DNA from: Promethearchaeia archaeon
Lineage (GTDB): Archaea > Asgardarchaeota > Lokiarchaeia > Sigyniarchaeales > SOKP01
DNA: 64,000 nucleotides
NCBI GenBank assembly: GCA_029856125.1
Contig: JAHQWJ010000141.1
Location: forward strand, 1 to 64,000
Direction: 5' to 3'
This document shows, in pieces, positions 52,518-61,851 of this stretch. Numbering within the stretch: the first letter of the stretch is position 1; each line of letters opens with the position of its first letter. The translations under genes were made by a program, and so were the position numbers. The notes below the pieces were generated by a model. It was not told the DNA's origin. It did no database searches and saw only the letters and a program-made list of their open reading frames with translations.

Positions 52518-53112
52518 AATTGAAGAGCTCACCCATGTTTTTTTGTTCTCGTTTACATAATTGTCTTTCCTTTGGTGCTTGCCAATTTATTACATATTTT
52601 CTCCAATCAGAATCATTTAAAATTTTGGAATGAATTCCAAAAAATATAAGAATTTCTTTATCATTTACATGACCATTTTCGTTTTCGACAATCAAGTGAG
52701 GGATTTCATGCAAATATGACCTTCCAGCAATCATATAAGAAAGTAGAGAATGGTGTCCGTCAAATAAGACCCATTCCGAATACTTTGTCTTTACAAATTT
52801 AATATTTGGTAATCCACATGAAGACAGGATTTCTTTTCCAGATTTTATTTGTTTAACCATAGTTCTTATCTGGTCTTTGCTTTTAATGCCATTAATATTA
52901 TGCAGGTTTATAATTTCTCTCAATAACACTAGTTTTTTAACTTCTACAATCGTCTTTTTTATTTTTGAACCGATTTCATTTTTAAACTGATCTACAGTAT
53001 CATAAATTGAATTGCTTTTATTTTTTAAATGAACTTTTAAGGATGAAATGCGAGTTAAATTTCCATCTTTAGACTTAACCGGATATATTAGTTTTACGAA
53101 TCTATAATTCAT
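52495..53112 (-). CDS. ParB/sulfiredoxin-fold-like protein
   Basis: A 205-residue protein. The segment YSEWVLFDGHHSLLSYMIAG near residue 130 resembles the DGxHR region of ParB/Srx-fold proteins, which bind nucleotide or DNA, preceded by IKSGKEILSSCGLPNIKFVK. The rest is basic and mostly helical. ParB-fold proteins include CTPases, nucleases and DndB/Srx types, and this one has no DNA-binding HTH. It is in an accessory block where broken repeats surround it. Enzymatic activity is unknown; the fold call is from one motif. Confidence 0.5.
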   Translation of the reverse strand: MNYRFVKLIYPVKSKDGNLTRISSLKVHLKNKSNSIYDTVDQFKNEIGSKIKKTIVEVKKLVLLREIINLHNINGIKSKDQIRTMVKQIKSGKEILSSCGLPNIKFVKTKYSEWVLFDGHHSLLSYMIAGRSYLHEIPHLIVENENGHVNDKEILIFFGIHSKILNDSDWRKYVINWQAPKERQLCKREQKNMGELFNSLKLLFL

Positions 53113-53339
53113 CTGTATTAAAAATATTTAGATTAGTTTATAAAGCTTTTATGAGTGTTTTAATTAAAAATTACGTCTTTCATTAATATTTGGTAAAAAG
53201 TTAATTTTATGATTCGATATAATTAGCTATTCTTTAATATATTATTAAGAAACACCCTCTCCGTAATAATCAAGAATTTTATTTTCTATCCATGATTTAA
53301 TAAGAGAATTTTTATAGGAAAGAGATTGTTAACCTAATC

Positions 53340-54554
53340 ATGGTAATAGTACGAAGAGAAGGAGTCCTCCTAGAACCAACTGAGAACGAGTTTGAAAATC
53401 AAGCTGTCTTAAATCCTACGGTGATTCAACAAGGAGATACATTACATTTATTCTATCGCGCTGTTAAAGAAGGAAATTATTCAAGTATTGGTTATTGTAA
53501 ATTGGAAGGACCTTTGAATATTGTAGAAAGGAAAAATAGTCCTATTTTGTTTCCTGAATATGATTATGAAATACATGGTACAGAAGATCCTAGAATTGTA
53601 TTTCTTGAAGGTATCTACTATATGTTTTACACGGCCTATGATGGAAGAAATGCGTTAATAGCATACGCAACTAGTAAAGACCTAAAAACATGGGAAAAGC
53701 ATGGAATAATTTCGGCTCAAATGAAATACGATGAAGCAGGGGATTTTTTCCGCTTATCAAAACTTAAAGAAAAGTATCATTTCTTTGTTTCATATTATAA
53801 GGATGTGGTTAGTGAAGATGTACTCTTATGGGAAAAAGATTCATTCATTTTACCAAAAAAATATAATAATAAGTTTGCACTGTTCCATAGAGTATTACCA
53901 GATATTCAAATTGTTTGTTTCGATGATTTTAAAGATTTAACAACCGATTTCTGGAAGGATCATCTAAAAACATTAGGTGATCATGTTGTAATAGAGCCAA
54001 AATTTGGATATGAATCAAGAAATATCGGTGCCGGAGCACCATTAATAGAAACTGAAAGAGGTTGGCTCATGTTATATCATTCTGTAGAGGATTCTAATAA
54101 AGGTAAGGTGTATCACGCAAGTGTCGCCCTCCTTGATAAACAAAATCCGTTTAAGGTAATAGGACGACTTAAAGAACCTCTTTTTTCGCCAACCGAAGAT
54201 TATGAAAAAGTTGGAGATGTAAATAATGTTGTTTTCCCTACAGGTACTGCAATATTTGGAGAAAGGCTTTATATTTATTATGGTGCCGCCGATAAAAGAA
54301 TAGCCGTAGTATCGGTAAATCTGCATAAACTTATTCACGAACTCTTGGGGTCTGATTTAGAGGTTGGAATTGGTTTTTTAGCAGGGCAGATCTTTAATCT
54401 TACAATTAAAGAAGAAAAAAGCGTAACCCAACTTATGAATTTAATGGACCAAAAAGAGTATCTTATATTGATGGCAATTGGCTGGTTAACAAGGGAAGAC
54501 AAGGTTCTGTGTAGAATTGATTCAGATGAATTAATCGTTAGATCTATAAGGTAA
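53340..54554 (+). CDS. GH130-family glycoside phosphorylase-like protein
   Basis: A 404-residue five-bladed beta-propeller typical of GH130 (beta-mannoside phosphorylases). ENQAVLNPTVIQQGDTLHLFYRA near the N-terminus, the catalytic-site segment HGTEDPRIVFLEGIYYMFYTAYDGRN near 80-105, and GAGAPLIETERGWLMLYHSVED near 230 are typical. It phosphorolyses beta-mannosides to mannose-1-phosphate or hydrolyses them; the substrate is undetermined. A glycosyltransferase gene follows on the same strand, as is common for GH130 genes with GT partners. Confidence 0.85.
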   Translation: MVIVRREGVLLEPTENEFENQAVLNPTVIQQGDTLHLFYRAVKEGNYSSIGYCKLEGPLNIVERKNSPILFPEYDYEIHGTEDPRIVFLEGIYYMFYTAYDGRNALIAYATSKDLKTWEKHGIISAQMKYDEAGDFFRLSKLKEKYHFFVSYYKDVVSEDVLLWEKDSFILPKKYNNKFALFHRVLPDIQIVCFDDFKDLTTDFWKDHLKTLGDHVVIEPKFGYESRNIGAGAPLIETERGWLMLYHSVEDSNKGKVYHASVALLDKQNPFKVIGRLKEPLFSPTEDYEKVGDVNNVVFPTGTAIFGERLYIYYGAADKRIAVVSVNLHKLIHELLGSDLEVGIGFLAGQIFNLTIKEEKSVTQLMNLMDQKEYLILMAIGWLTREDKVLCRIDSDELIVRSIR

Positions 54555-54854
54555 CTATTAATAAAAAAATCATTTCAATTATCGAAGATCTTAAATTTTT
54601 TAATGTTTTTGTCTTTTTTTAAAATTAATTTATCGAATTTTATATTGTGGAACTAATTTTCGGGGGTTTTAAAGATCAGACATTTAATGTCATTATAATC
54701 AAAAAAACTGAACCTTATCCAGTAAAATTAGGGATAAATAACATCTAAAAATTTAAAAGTGGGAAGATTATAATATAATTACTTTATTTCTAATGAAAAA
54801 AAGCAAATCCTATTTTTTTTGCTAAATATATTCATTTTTAAAGAGAGTTTTAGA
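54555..54854. other. gap without identified genes
   Basis: A 300-bp AT-rich region between the GH130 and glycosyltransferase genes. I found no gene, repeat or clear promoter. An AAGAGAG ribosome-binding-like site precedes the ATG at 54855. Confidence 0.5.
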
Positions 54855-57056
54855 ATGGAACCTAATTGGATCCTTTATGTGGCCACATTTCCTCCGAGAG
54901 AGTGCGGCATTGCTACATTTACAAAGGATTTAATAATAGCAATGGATAAAAAATTTTCTCCGAAAATAAAATCTAAAATACTCGTCATGAATAATAGTGG
55001 CACAAATATTTACAAAAATAATGAAGATGTTTTATTTGACATTGCCGAGACTGACATCTCAGCATATAAAAAAGCTGCTGAAAGAGTAAATGAAATAGAT
55101 GCTATAAAGCTTATAAATATACAACATGAATTTGGGATTTTTGGGGGAGAATACGGAAATTATTTAATAAAATTTCTAGATATTGTGAAAAAACCAATCA
55201 TCATATCCTTCCATACAGTCATCCCAAATCCAGAGGATAAATTAAAGAAAATCGTAAGACAACTAGCTAAAAAATCTTTCTGTTTAGTCGTAATGACTAA
55301 AAGTGGGATTGATATTTTAAGAAAAGATTATAACATTAAAACAAAGATATTTGTTATACCTCATGGAACGCCAACCGCATCATTTGATGGGAGTATGAAA
55401 GAAAAATCAGCGATAGGTATTAGTGATAAAATTGTATTATCGTCGTTTGGCCTTATTAATCCCGGGAAAGGCTATGAATATGTAATTGAGTCGTTAAGTG
55501 AGGTTGTTAAAAAATATCCTACTATTTTATATTTAATAATTGGCGAAACACATCCCGTAGTAAGGAAAAACGAAGGAGAAAAGTATAGAACTTTTCTCGA
55601 GGGAAAAGTGAAAGAGTATTGCCTTGAAAACCATGTAAAATTCTATAATAGGTACATGAAGCTAGAAGAAATAGTAAAATTTCTACTAGCAACAGATATC
55701 TATATTTCTTCATCTCTGGATCCTAATCAGATTGTTAGTGGCACTTTAGCATACGCAGTAGCCTGCGGTAGAGCGATTATCTCTACTCCCTTCCTTTATG
55801 CTAAAGATATTATTGCGCCTGAAAGAGGTCTTTTAGTAAAGTTCAGAGATCCTAATTCATATACTAATGCTCTAATAAAAATATTATCAAATCCCCTCTT
55901 AAAAGAAGAAATGGAAAGAAATAATTATTCATTTTCCAGGTGCATGATCTGGCCAAATGTAGCAATATCGACTTATAACATTTTCAAGCGAGTTATTCCT
56001 GATTTTGAAAAATGTGAAATGTCATATCCAGAAATCAAGTTTGATCATATCAAGAATCTTACGGATGATTTTGGTATAATCCAATTTGCAAATTATGCAA
56101 AACCAGATAAATCATCTGGATATACTCTAGATGACAATGCTCGAGCATTGTTAGTTAGTACGCTATATTATAAGTTATTTAAAGATAATACAATATTGAA
56201 ATTGATGAGAATTTATCTGAATTTCATTAAGTATGTCCAAACAAATGAAAACAAGTTGTACAATTTTGTTAATTACAATAAGGTTATAAATCTTGAAGAT
56301 TGGAGTGAGGACGCCCATGGAAGAGCAATGATGGCTCTTGGTCATTTAATTGCTACAACAAATATTCCAATGGAATTAAGAGTAGAAGCAGAACTGATTT
56401 TTGAAAATGCAAAAAAAGCTGTAGACAAGATTAGATCTCCAAGAGCAATTTCTTTTATTTTGATAGGACTCTATTTCTATAACGTAATAAAAAATTCTGA
56501 AGTCATTATAATTAAAAAATTAGCCGATTATCTAGCCCAGCTCTATAAGGATTGTAATAGTGAGAAATGGAACTGGTTCGAAAATTATCTTACTTATTCA
56601 AATAGTAAATTGCCTGAGGCTCTTTTTTTTTGCTATAAAACAACTAAAAATAACAAATATTTAATAATTGCCAAAGAATCTTTAGACTTTCTTATTTCTA
56701 TTTTGTTTAAAGACGGAAAATTTGCTCCTATTGGTCAGAACGGATGGTATCATAAAAATGGCCATAATGCTAGTCATGACCAACAGCCAGTTGATGCTGC
56801 TTCAATGGTACAAACATTGATCGTTGCATATGATACCACTAAAGAGAATAGGTATATGAAACTTGCAATCGAAGCATTTAATTGGTTCCTTGGAAAAAAT
56901 TCTCTGAATCAAGAAGTTTATAACAATTTAACGGGTGGTTGCCACGATGGTATTGGAGAGTATTCTCTAAACATGAATCAAGGGGCTGAATCATCAATTT
57001 CTTATTTGCTTGCTAGACTTTCACTTCAAAAATCAAAAGCTTCTATTGCTTTTTAG
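54855..57056 (+). CDS. GT4-type glycosyltransferase with C-terminal alpha-toroid-like domain
   Basis: A 733-residue protein starting at ATG 54855; an earlier ATG adds a hydrophobic, unmatched 12-residue stretch. Residues ~1-380 are a GT-B fold glycosyltransferase: ATFPPRECGIATFTKDLI, NIQHEFGIFGGEYGNYL, VIPHGTPTASF, LSSFGLINPGKGYEYVIESL and SSLDPNQIVSGTLAYAVACGRAIIST. Residues ~400-733 are helical with SGYTLDDNARALLVSTLYYKL and DWSEDAHGRAMMALGHLI, resembling an (alpha/alpha)6 barrel. It is likely paired with the GH130 protein in mannoside or glycan turnover. Substrates are inferred. Confidence 0.85.
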   Translation: MEPNWILYVATFPPRECGIATFTKDLIIAMDKKFSPKIKSKILVMNNSGTNIYKNNEDVLFDIAETDISAYKKAAERVNEIDAIKLINIQHEFGIFGGEYGNYLIKFLDIVKKPIIISFHTVIPNPEDKLKKIVRQLAKKSFCLVVMTKSGIDILRKDYNIKTKIFVIPHGTPTASFDGSMKEKSAIGISDKIVLSSFGLINPGKGYEYVIESLSEVVKKYPTILYLIIGETHPVVRKNEGEKYRTFLEGKVKEYCLENHVKFYNRYMKLEEIVKFLLATDIYISSSLDPNQIVSGTLAYAVACGRAIISTPFLYAKDIIAPERGLLVKFRDPNSYTNALIKILSNPLLKEEMERNNYSFSRCMIWPNVAISTYNIFKRVIPDFEKCEMSYPEIKFDHIKNLTDDFGIIQFANYAKPDKSSGYTLDDNARALLVSTLYYKLFKDNTILKLMRIYLNFIKYVQTNENKLYNFVNYNKVINLEDWSEDAHGRAMMALGHLIATTNIPMELRVEAELIFENAKKAVDKIRSPRAISFILIGLYFYNVIKNSEVIIIKKLADYLAQLYKDCNSEKWNWFENYLTYSNSKLPEALFFCYKTTKNNKYLIIAKESLDFLISILFKDGKFAPIGQNGWYHKNGHNASHDQQPVDAASMVQTLIVAYDTTKENRYMKLAIEAFNWFLGKNSLNQEVYNNLTGGCHDGIGEYSLNMNQGAESSISYLLARLSLQKSKASIAF

Positions 57057-57069
57057 TATTTATGAACAA

Positions 57070-57261
57070 TAACCGTTTCACGATCTACTTGTTATCATCT
57101 AGGAAGAAAGAAGAAAATTTGAAATACAGATTTTACTCAATATCAATAGATTTGCCTTTATCTTTAATCTTCTTCAACCGAACTTCTAGAATCCCATTTG
57201 TATACCGCGCTTTTGCGTAATCCTGGTTAATTTCCGCTGGTAAATCGATTTCTTTAAAATA
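57070..57261 (-). repeat. parent copy of the 192-bp hsp20-end repeat
   Basis: Partner of 51481-51672. It covers the last 43 codons and ~63 bp of the 3' flank of the intact hsp20 gene. The two copies bound a ~5.4-kb block. Confidence 0.85.
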
Positions 57262-57795
57262 ACTTCTCCCAAAAACAATTTTTTGCGTAGAAATCGTAAT
57301 AGATCTACCAGTAGCATTCAGTTCGATGTCTTCTTTGTTAACACCTGGCATTTCAGCAATGACAATAATGTGATCCTCTTCTTCGTTAACTTCTACTAAC
57401 GGTTCCCTAGTCTTCCTTACTTTCGTTTCACCAGATATTGGTTCTTTTTCTATGTTCCCAAATGAACCCATGCTTGGTTTTCCATCAGGTCCAATTCCAA
57501 AATTGAATCCGTATACAAAAGGCCCTTTTTTACCAAACTTAGACTGATTTTTCATGAATTCTTTAGTAAAATCTTCTGGTGAAAGTCCCTGTAGATCTTT
57601 AGGGAGAGATTTAGAAATTTGGGCGAAAATTTCTTTAAACATCTTCTGAAACTCTTTTGAATTGAATAGCTTAGCAGGATCTAGATTTTTAAATAGTTTA
57701 GGATCGCCAAAACCTTTGAATGCATCGAAGAAATTTATAGGTTCATCTTCATTATCTTTCTCGTCTTCATCATCATACTCGTCTTTTCCCGACAT
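57133..57795 (-). CDS. hsp20: Hsp20-family small heat shock protein
   Basis: A 220-residue small heat shock protein. The alpha-crystallin domain covers residues ~130-220: REPLVEVNEEEDHIIVIAEMPGV, the GRSITISTQKI strand, EIDLPAEINQDYAKARYTNG and the closing ILEVRLKKI with the IxI-like tail KSIDIE. The N-terminal ~125 residues are unusually long and acidic, rich in Phe and Asp/Lys (e.g. DGLNPE-like SPEDFTKEFMK), which may drive oligomer assembly. It holds unfolded proteins in an ATP-independent way. Its 3' end has been duplicated at 51481-51672. Confidence 0.9.
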   Translation of the reverse strand: MSGKDEYDDEDEKDNEDEPINFFDAFKGFGDPKLFKNLDPAKLFNSKEFQKMFKEIFAQISKSLPKDLQGLSPEDFTKEFMKNQSKFGKKGPFVYGFNFGIGPDGKPSMGSFGNIEKEPISGETKVRKTREPLVEVNEEEDHIIVIAEMPGVNKEDIELNATGRSITISTQKIVFGRSYFKEIDLPAEINQDYAKARYTNGILEVRLKKIKDKGKSIDIE

Positions 57796-57997
57796 TTTAT
57801 CACTTCCTTGTAAAATATACCTAGATATTAATTACAATTAAATTTTTAAATATAAATTTAAATATGTATACTAAAGCTAAATATATAATAGCTTTTATTC
57901 TAGAAAAAATTGTTTAGTTTAATAAACTTATTCCAATTAAAAAGTTTGTAATCTAAAATCAAAACAAATTAAAAACAATACAGTAGAGGGAACTTAT

Positions 57998-59815
57998 ATG
58001 TATTCAGAGCTTTCTGACGATGATAAGGAAATGTATCTTGATGTTTTGCGTGAAGCACCAATCTTACCTTTTTCCAATTTTGTGAGTAGGGGGGATATAC
58101 CAGATAAAATCGATATTTCACGCCCAAGAAGCTATATTGATAGAGAAGTTTATATGTTGGTCCGTCAAACTCATAAAGATCGATCATCTCGATTAATTCC
58201 CATTTTAGGGTCCGCTGGAACTGGAAAAACTCATGCTTATCATTCATTTAAAGATAAAGAGCGAGAAAATAGAAAAAAATTAGAACTCAGTACAGAAGCA
58301 GAAGATATGGAAGTATCTCAACTTGAACCTGCTGATTGGACTATTATCTACGTTCCCAGCCCACCTGCTTCTATTAGAGTTTTGTTACACGTCTATACAT
58401 GCATTATCGAAGATGTAGGGCCAGAAATCCTTGATATAGTCTCAGAAAAATTAGTAAGAGAAAAATGGGGAGGAAAAAAAAGCGGTCTATTTCAAAAACC
58501 TAAGATAGAAGAAGTTATTCAAAAGGGTATTAGAGAATTCCCAGGCGTTTTCGCAGATTGCGTGAAAGCGTTAGTTACTTATCAGTTAGATAAAAACAAG
58601 AAAGCGTTAGCAGAAAGATGGTTGCTTGGAGAAGATTTAGATCCAGAAGAACTAAGCGAACTTGGGATAAATTCTGTTGTTGAAGAGGACGATGTCTGCC
58701 TTGCTATGATTAAAATAATTACTGAAAATTTAGATAGAGTCCTAATCCTGTATTTTGACGAACTGGAATCCCCGTATCGTATGCACGGAGAGGCTGCTGA
58801 AAGAAAATTCCTTGAAATACTTAAAAGGTTATATAACGAAGTTAAAGGATTAGTTATCATAACAGCTGTCTTAAAAGAAATTTGGCCGAGAATATTAGAA
58901 ATCGCAGACGCTCCTTTACGATCTCGAATGGAACCGGAACAAGAATTGAAGCCATTCAGTTTAAACGACTTGAAAATCTTTTTTAGTAAGTCTATGGAAG
59001 CTTTTTGGGAAGATAATAATTTAAATCCTCCATTATACCCATTATTTCCGTTAAACGAAAAATTAATCGAGATGATTTATGAAAAAACTCAAGGAAATCC
59101 AAGGAACTCTATAAAACTTTGTAGACGGTTTATTGATAAAGTTGTTACGGAGGAAATGAGCGTAGAAGAGTTGTTAGAAGCAGGTGCGGATATTGTAGCA
59201 ACTGCTAAACCACAAACGGGAGAAGCTGAAGAAGAAATCATAGACTTTTCAAAGCCAAGAGAAGTTATAAAGAAAACTATAGAAGAAATTTTAGCAGAAG
59301 AAGAATACATAATAGATGTAAACCCTTCATCGGTTGCTGGAGCGTCCCTAAAGAGTATCATAAAAGTTGGGGAATCAAAAGAGAAGAAATTCAAAACCCA
59401 AATGGAGTATAAATTTATGATTGGAAAACGGAGTCAAACTTTAGCCGCTTCAATCGAATTTGAGAAGAAGAAATGGGGGATGGAGATTCCTTCTATAAAA
59501 ACATTCGATAGAAGTGCTGGTGTCGCTGGTTATTATGCTGCGAAAAGATTGAAGGACGCTATTGACGAAAAAGCTATAGATTCTGCAATTTTAATAGTTC
59601 CTGTTGGGAGTAGCGGTGCTAAATTTGAGTCGATTCTACAGAACAATTCTAACATTCACAAAGTGGAGTTGACGAATGAAACTGGTGAATCTCTTATTGC
59701 TAATGCGTTGACTTATCCATCCAAAGAGGGTTGGGAGATAGCTAGAATTATTTTTACAGATATTGGTGAATATATTCCACCTGAGCCCGAAGAACCATTA
59801 GAGGAAACCGAATAA
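57998..59815 (+). CDS. P-loop ATPase, AAA/STAND-like
   Basis: A 605-residue ATPase. Walker A GSAGTGKTHAYHS near residue 72, Walker B VLILYFDELESP near 250, a sensor-like QGNPRNSIKLCRRF near 370, and a helical region between. The C-terminal ~180 residues form a separate alpha/beta domain (SAILIVPVGSSGAKFESILQ) I do not recognise, possibly ligand- or DNA-binding. The GNPRxxxxLCRRF element resembles ORC/Cdc6-type AAA proteins, but the gene is longer. Role could be in defence, DNA handling or regulation. Start ATG 57998 follows AGAGGG. Confidence 0.75.
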   Translation: MYSELSDDDKEMYLDVLREAPILPFSNFVSRGDIPDKIDISRPRSYIDREVYMLVRQTHKDRSSRLIPILGSAGTGKTHAYHSFKDKERENRKKLELSTEAEDMEVSQLEPADWTIIYVPSPPASIRVLLHVYTCIIEDVGPEILDIVSEKLVREKWGGKKSGLFQKPKIEEVIQKGIREFPGVFADCVKALVTYQLDKNKKALAERWLLGEDLDPEELSELGINSVVEEDDVCLAMIKIITENLDRVLILYFDELESPYRMHGEAAERKFLEILKRLYNEVKGLVIITAVLKEIWPRILEIADAPLRSRMEPEQELKPFSLNDLKIFFSKSMEAFWEDNNLNPPLYPLFPLNEKLIEMIYEKTQGNPRNSIKLCRRFIDKVVTEEMSVEELLEAGADIVATAKPQTGEAEEEIIDFSKPREVIKKTIEEILAEEEYIIDVNPSSVAGASLKSIIKVGESKEKKFKTQMEYKFMIGKRSQTLAASIEFEKKKWGMEIPSIKTFDRSAGVAGYYAAKRLKDAIDEKAIDSAILIVPVGSSGAKFESILQNNSNIHKVELTNETGESLIANALTYPSKEGWEIARIIFTDIGEYIPPEPEEPLEETE

Positions 59816-59854
59816 CCAATAATTTGATGAACATCAAATTAATTAGAAAATTTT

Positions 59855-60787
59855 TTATAAATTAGCTAATTTCTCGCTTATTTTTGTATCTAAGCTAAAC
59901 AACTCTTTTGCTAATTCATCTGCTCTTTTAAAGTGGTTTAATAGTTGAGTTAGTTTGGATGTTAATTCATGCTGCTCAAAAGAATTAGATATATTTATTA
60001 CCGATTCTATTGGTCTAATTATCTCATGATACAAATGAAGTTTGTTGTTTTTTAACTCTTCAGTAGTTGACTCCACACTTTTCATTAACGATTCACGCTC
60101 TTTAACTAATTCCGGAAGTTTTCCGACCTGTTCGGCTTTATTTGTTAAAAACGAGACGATGTCGCTTTCTTGGATAATATCTGCTAACTCTGCCGCTTTA
60201 AGAAAGTTCTTTTTAGCTCTCTTGTAGAACTTGTTTTTTAGAAACTGCTCAGCCAGTTTAAGTTCTTCAGATAGTTTTTCTGGGATTTCTTCCCCTAAAT
60301 TAATCAATTCTCTAGCCTCTTGTAAATTTCCATCATCTAGCATTTTTTTTGTCTTATTGTTGATTGTTTCTTTGATCAAAGTAGGCTCTTTTAATTTTTC
60401 CATTAAAGTAAAGATGGAGTCAAATTCTTTTCGTAAAATTGATTCAAGCTTTACTGTATCCTTTGAAAAACCTTTAACAACCTTTTCGGCAATATTTTCT
60501 AGTATACTCTTGGACGAAACTAAATCCTCATCTTGCTTAAGCACGAAACCTAAGAACAGGTTATCTCTTTCTAAGGAAGAAGCGTTAATTTTCCACGAGT
60601 AATACCTTATATCTTCTTTCCAATAAATCGTATTTGAAAACTCTTTTTGAATGTGTTTTTCTTCAAATTCCTTTAAAGTATCATTAGAGACTTTATTTTC
60701 TTGATCAAGATAATATTCTGCTAGTACATTTGGTCCAAACGATTCGTCAATCTCGTAAAGATATATTCCAACTGGCATAATACTCAT
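59855..60787 (-). CDS. longin-like N-terminal domain with coiled-coil C-terminus
   Basis: A 310-residue protein. The first ~110 residues (GIYLYEIDESFGPNVLAEYYLD, YSWKINASSLERDNLFLGFV) have the strand-helix pattern expected for a longin/roadblock-like fold. Residues ~120-310 are helical and Lys/Glu-rich, with long heptad stretches (LRKEFDSIFTLMEKLKEP) suggesting coiled coil. Longin-domain proteins act in vesicle trafficking in eukaryotes and occur in Asgard archaea. The fold call is by eye and tentative. It is divergent from ftr and converges with the P-loop ATPase gene. Confidence 0.55.
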   Translation of the reverse strand: MSIMPVGIYLYEIDESFGPNVLAEYYLDQENKVSNDTLKEFEEKHIQKEFSNTIYWKEDIRYYSWKINASSLERDNLFLGFVLKQDEDLVSSKSILENIAEKVVKGFSKDTVKLESILRKEFDSIFTLMEKLKEPTLIKETINNKTKKMLDDGNLQEARELINLGEEIPEKLSEELKLAEQFLKNKFYKRAKKNFLKAAELADIIQESDIVSFLTNKAEQVGKLPELVKERESLMKSVESTTEELKNNKLHLYHEIIRPIESVINISNSFEQHELTSKLTQLLNHFKRADELAKELFSLDTKISEKLANL

Positions 60788-60924
60788 TCTTTGAAATTGT
60801 TTATAGAATAAAATTATTATTAATTACTAGGTAATAAGTTTTTAATTTTATATTTTTATTTGATCCAACTAATTCATGTATTATTGAAGAAGTGTTATTA
60901 GATAATAGAAAAGAAGTGTGAAAA

Positions 60925-61827
60925 ATGGAAATTGTGGATACTTATTGTGAAGCTTTTGAAGGATTAGTAGTTCAATTAATGGTCACTGCTCAAGACGCAG
61001 AATTTTTAAATAGAGCCACAAACGCATTTACTGCGCTTCCCTCAACAGTTTTTGGAGATGCTGAGGGAGGTATTGTTCGTTGGCTTTCTGAAAAAGAAAC
61101 TATCGACGGAAGGTTGGGAGCAATCGTTCAATTATGGGTAACTGGAACCGGTAAGAAGGCTACTGCTAAGTTTTACGAACAACTCGGCCGTAGAATGAGA
61201 CAGGGTATTCTTGTTGTTCCAACAACTGCAGTTTTTGATTATTATCCACGAACAACTGAGTTTAAATTTAATATGATGAATAATGTAGGTCATTGTGGGG
61301 ACGGATACGAATGGATCGTTGAAAAACTTAATCGAAAACTAATTAACATCCCAATTATGATGGGATACGATTTTTTAATTGAAGAAGACATCTCTTACGC
61401 TAAAGGCGTTATGGGAGGGAATTTATGGTTGTTTTGCAACTCTGTTGAATCAGGGATTAAGGTTGGAAGGGAGGGTGTTAAAATACTGGCTGAACTCGAT
61501 GATGTGTGTACTACTTTTGATGTATGTTCTGCAGGTTCAAAACCGGTTCCCCCTGATGCTAAATATCCTGAAATAGGTCCGTCAACGAACCACCCATTTT
61601 GTCCTACACTTATAGGTAAGGTATCTCCAAACGAATTCGAGGTTCCAGAAGGAGTAAACTCGATACCTGAACTTGTATTTAACGGCCTTCAACTTAATGA
61701 TGTAAAATTAGCAATGCGAAAAACTATAGAAGGTATTTCTGATATGGATGGATTGCTTAAGATTTCCGCAGGGAATTATGGGGGTAAGTTAGGAAAGTTT
61801 AAGATATATTTACGAGAGTTAGGATAA
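60925..61827 (+). CDS. ftr: formylmethanofuran:tetrahydromethanopterin formyltransferase
   Basis: A 300-residue Ftr enzyme that transfers the formyl group from formylmethanofuran to tetrahydromethanopterin, in the archaeal Wood-Ljungdahl or methanogenic C1 branch. Typical segments are MEIVDTYCEAFEGLVVQLMV, RLGAIVQLWV, VVPTTAVFDYYPRT, MGGNLWLFCNSVESGIKVG and NHPFCPTLIGKV. Length and sequence match canonical archaeal Ftr. It starts with ATG 60925 behind AAGAAGTG. No fmd, mch or mer genes are in the window. Confidence 0.95.
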   Translation: MEIVDTYCEAFEGLVVQLMVTAQDAEFLNRATNAFTALPSTVFGDAEGGIVRWLSEKETIDGRLGAIVQLWVTGTGKKATAKFYEQLGRRMRQGILVVPTTAVFDYYPRTTEFKFNMMNNVGHCGDGYEWIVEKLNRKLINIPIMMGYDFLIEEDISYAKGVMGGNLWLFCNSVESGIKVGREGVKILAELDDVCTTFDVCSAGSKPVPPDAKYPEIGPSTNHPFCPTLIGKVSPNEFEVPEGVNSIPELVFNGLQLNDVKLAMRKTIEGISDMDGLLKISAGNYGGKLGKFKIYLRELG

Positions 61828-61851
61828 AAAAAGGACTTTTTTAATAAATTA

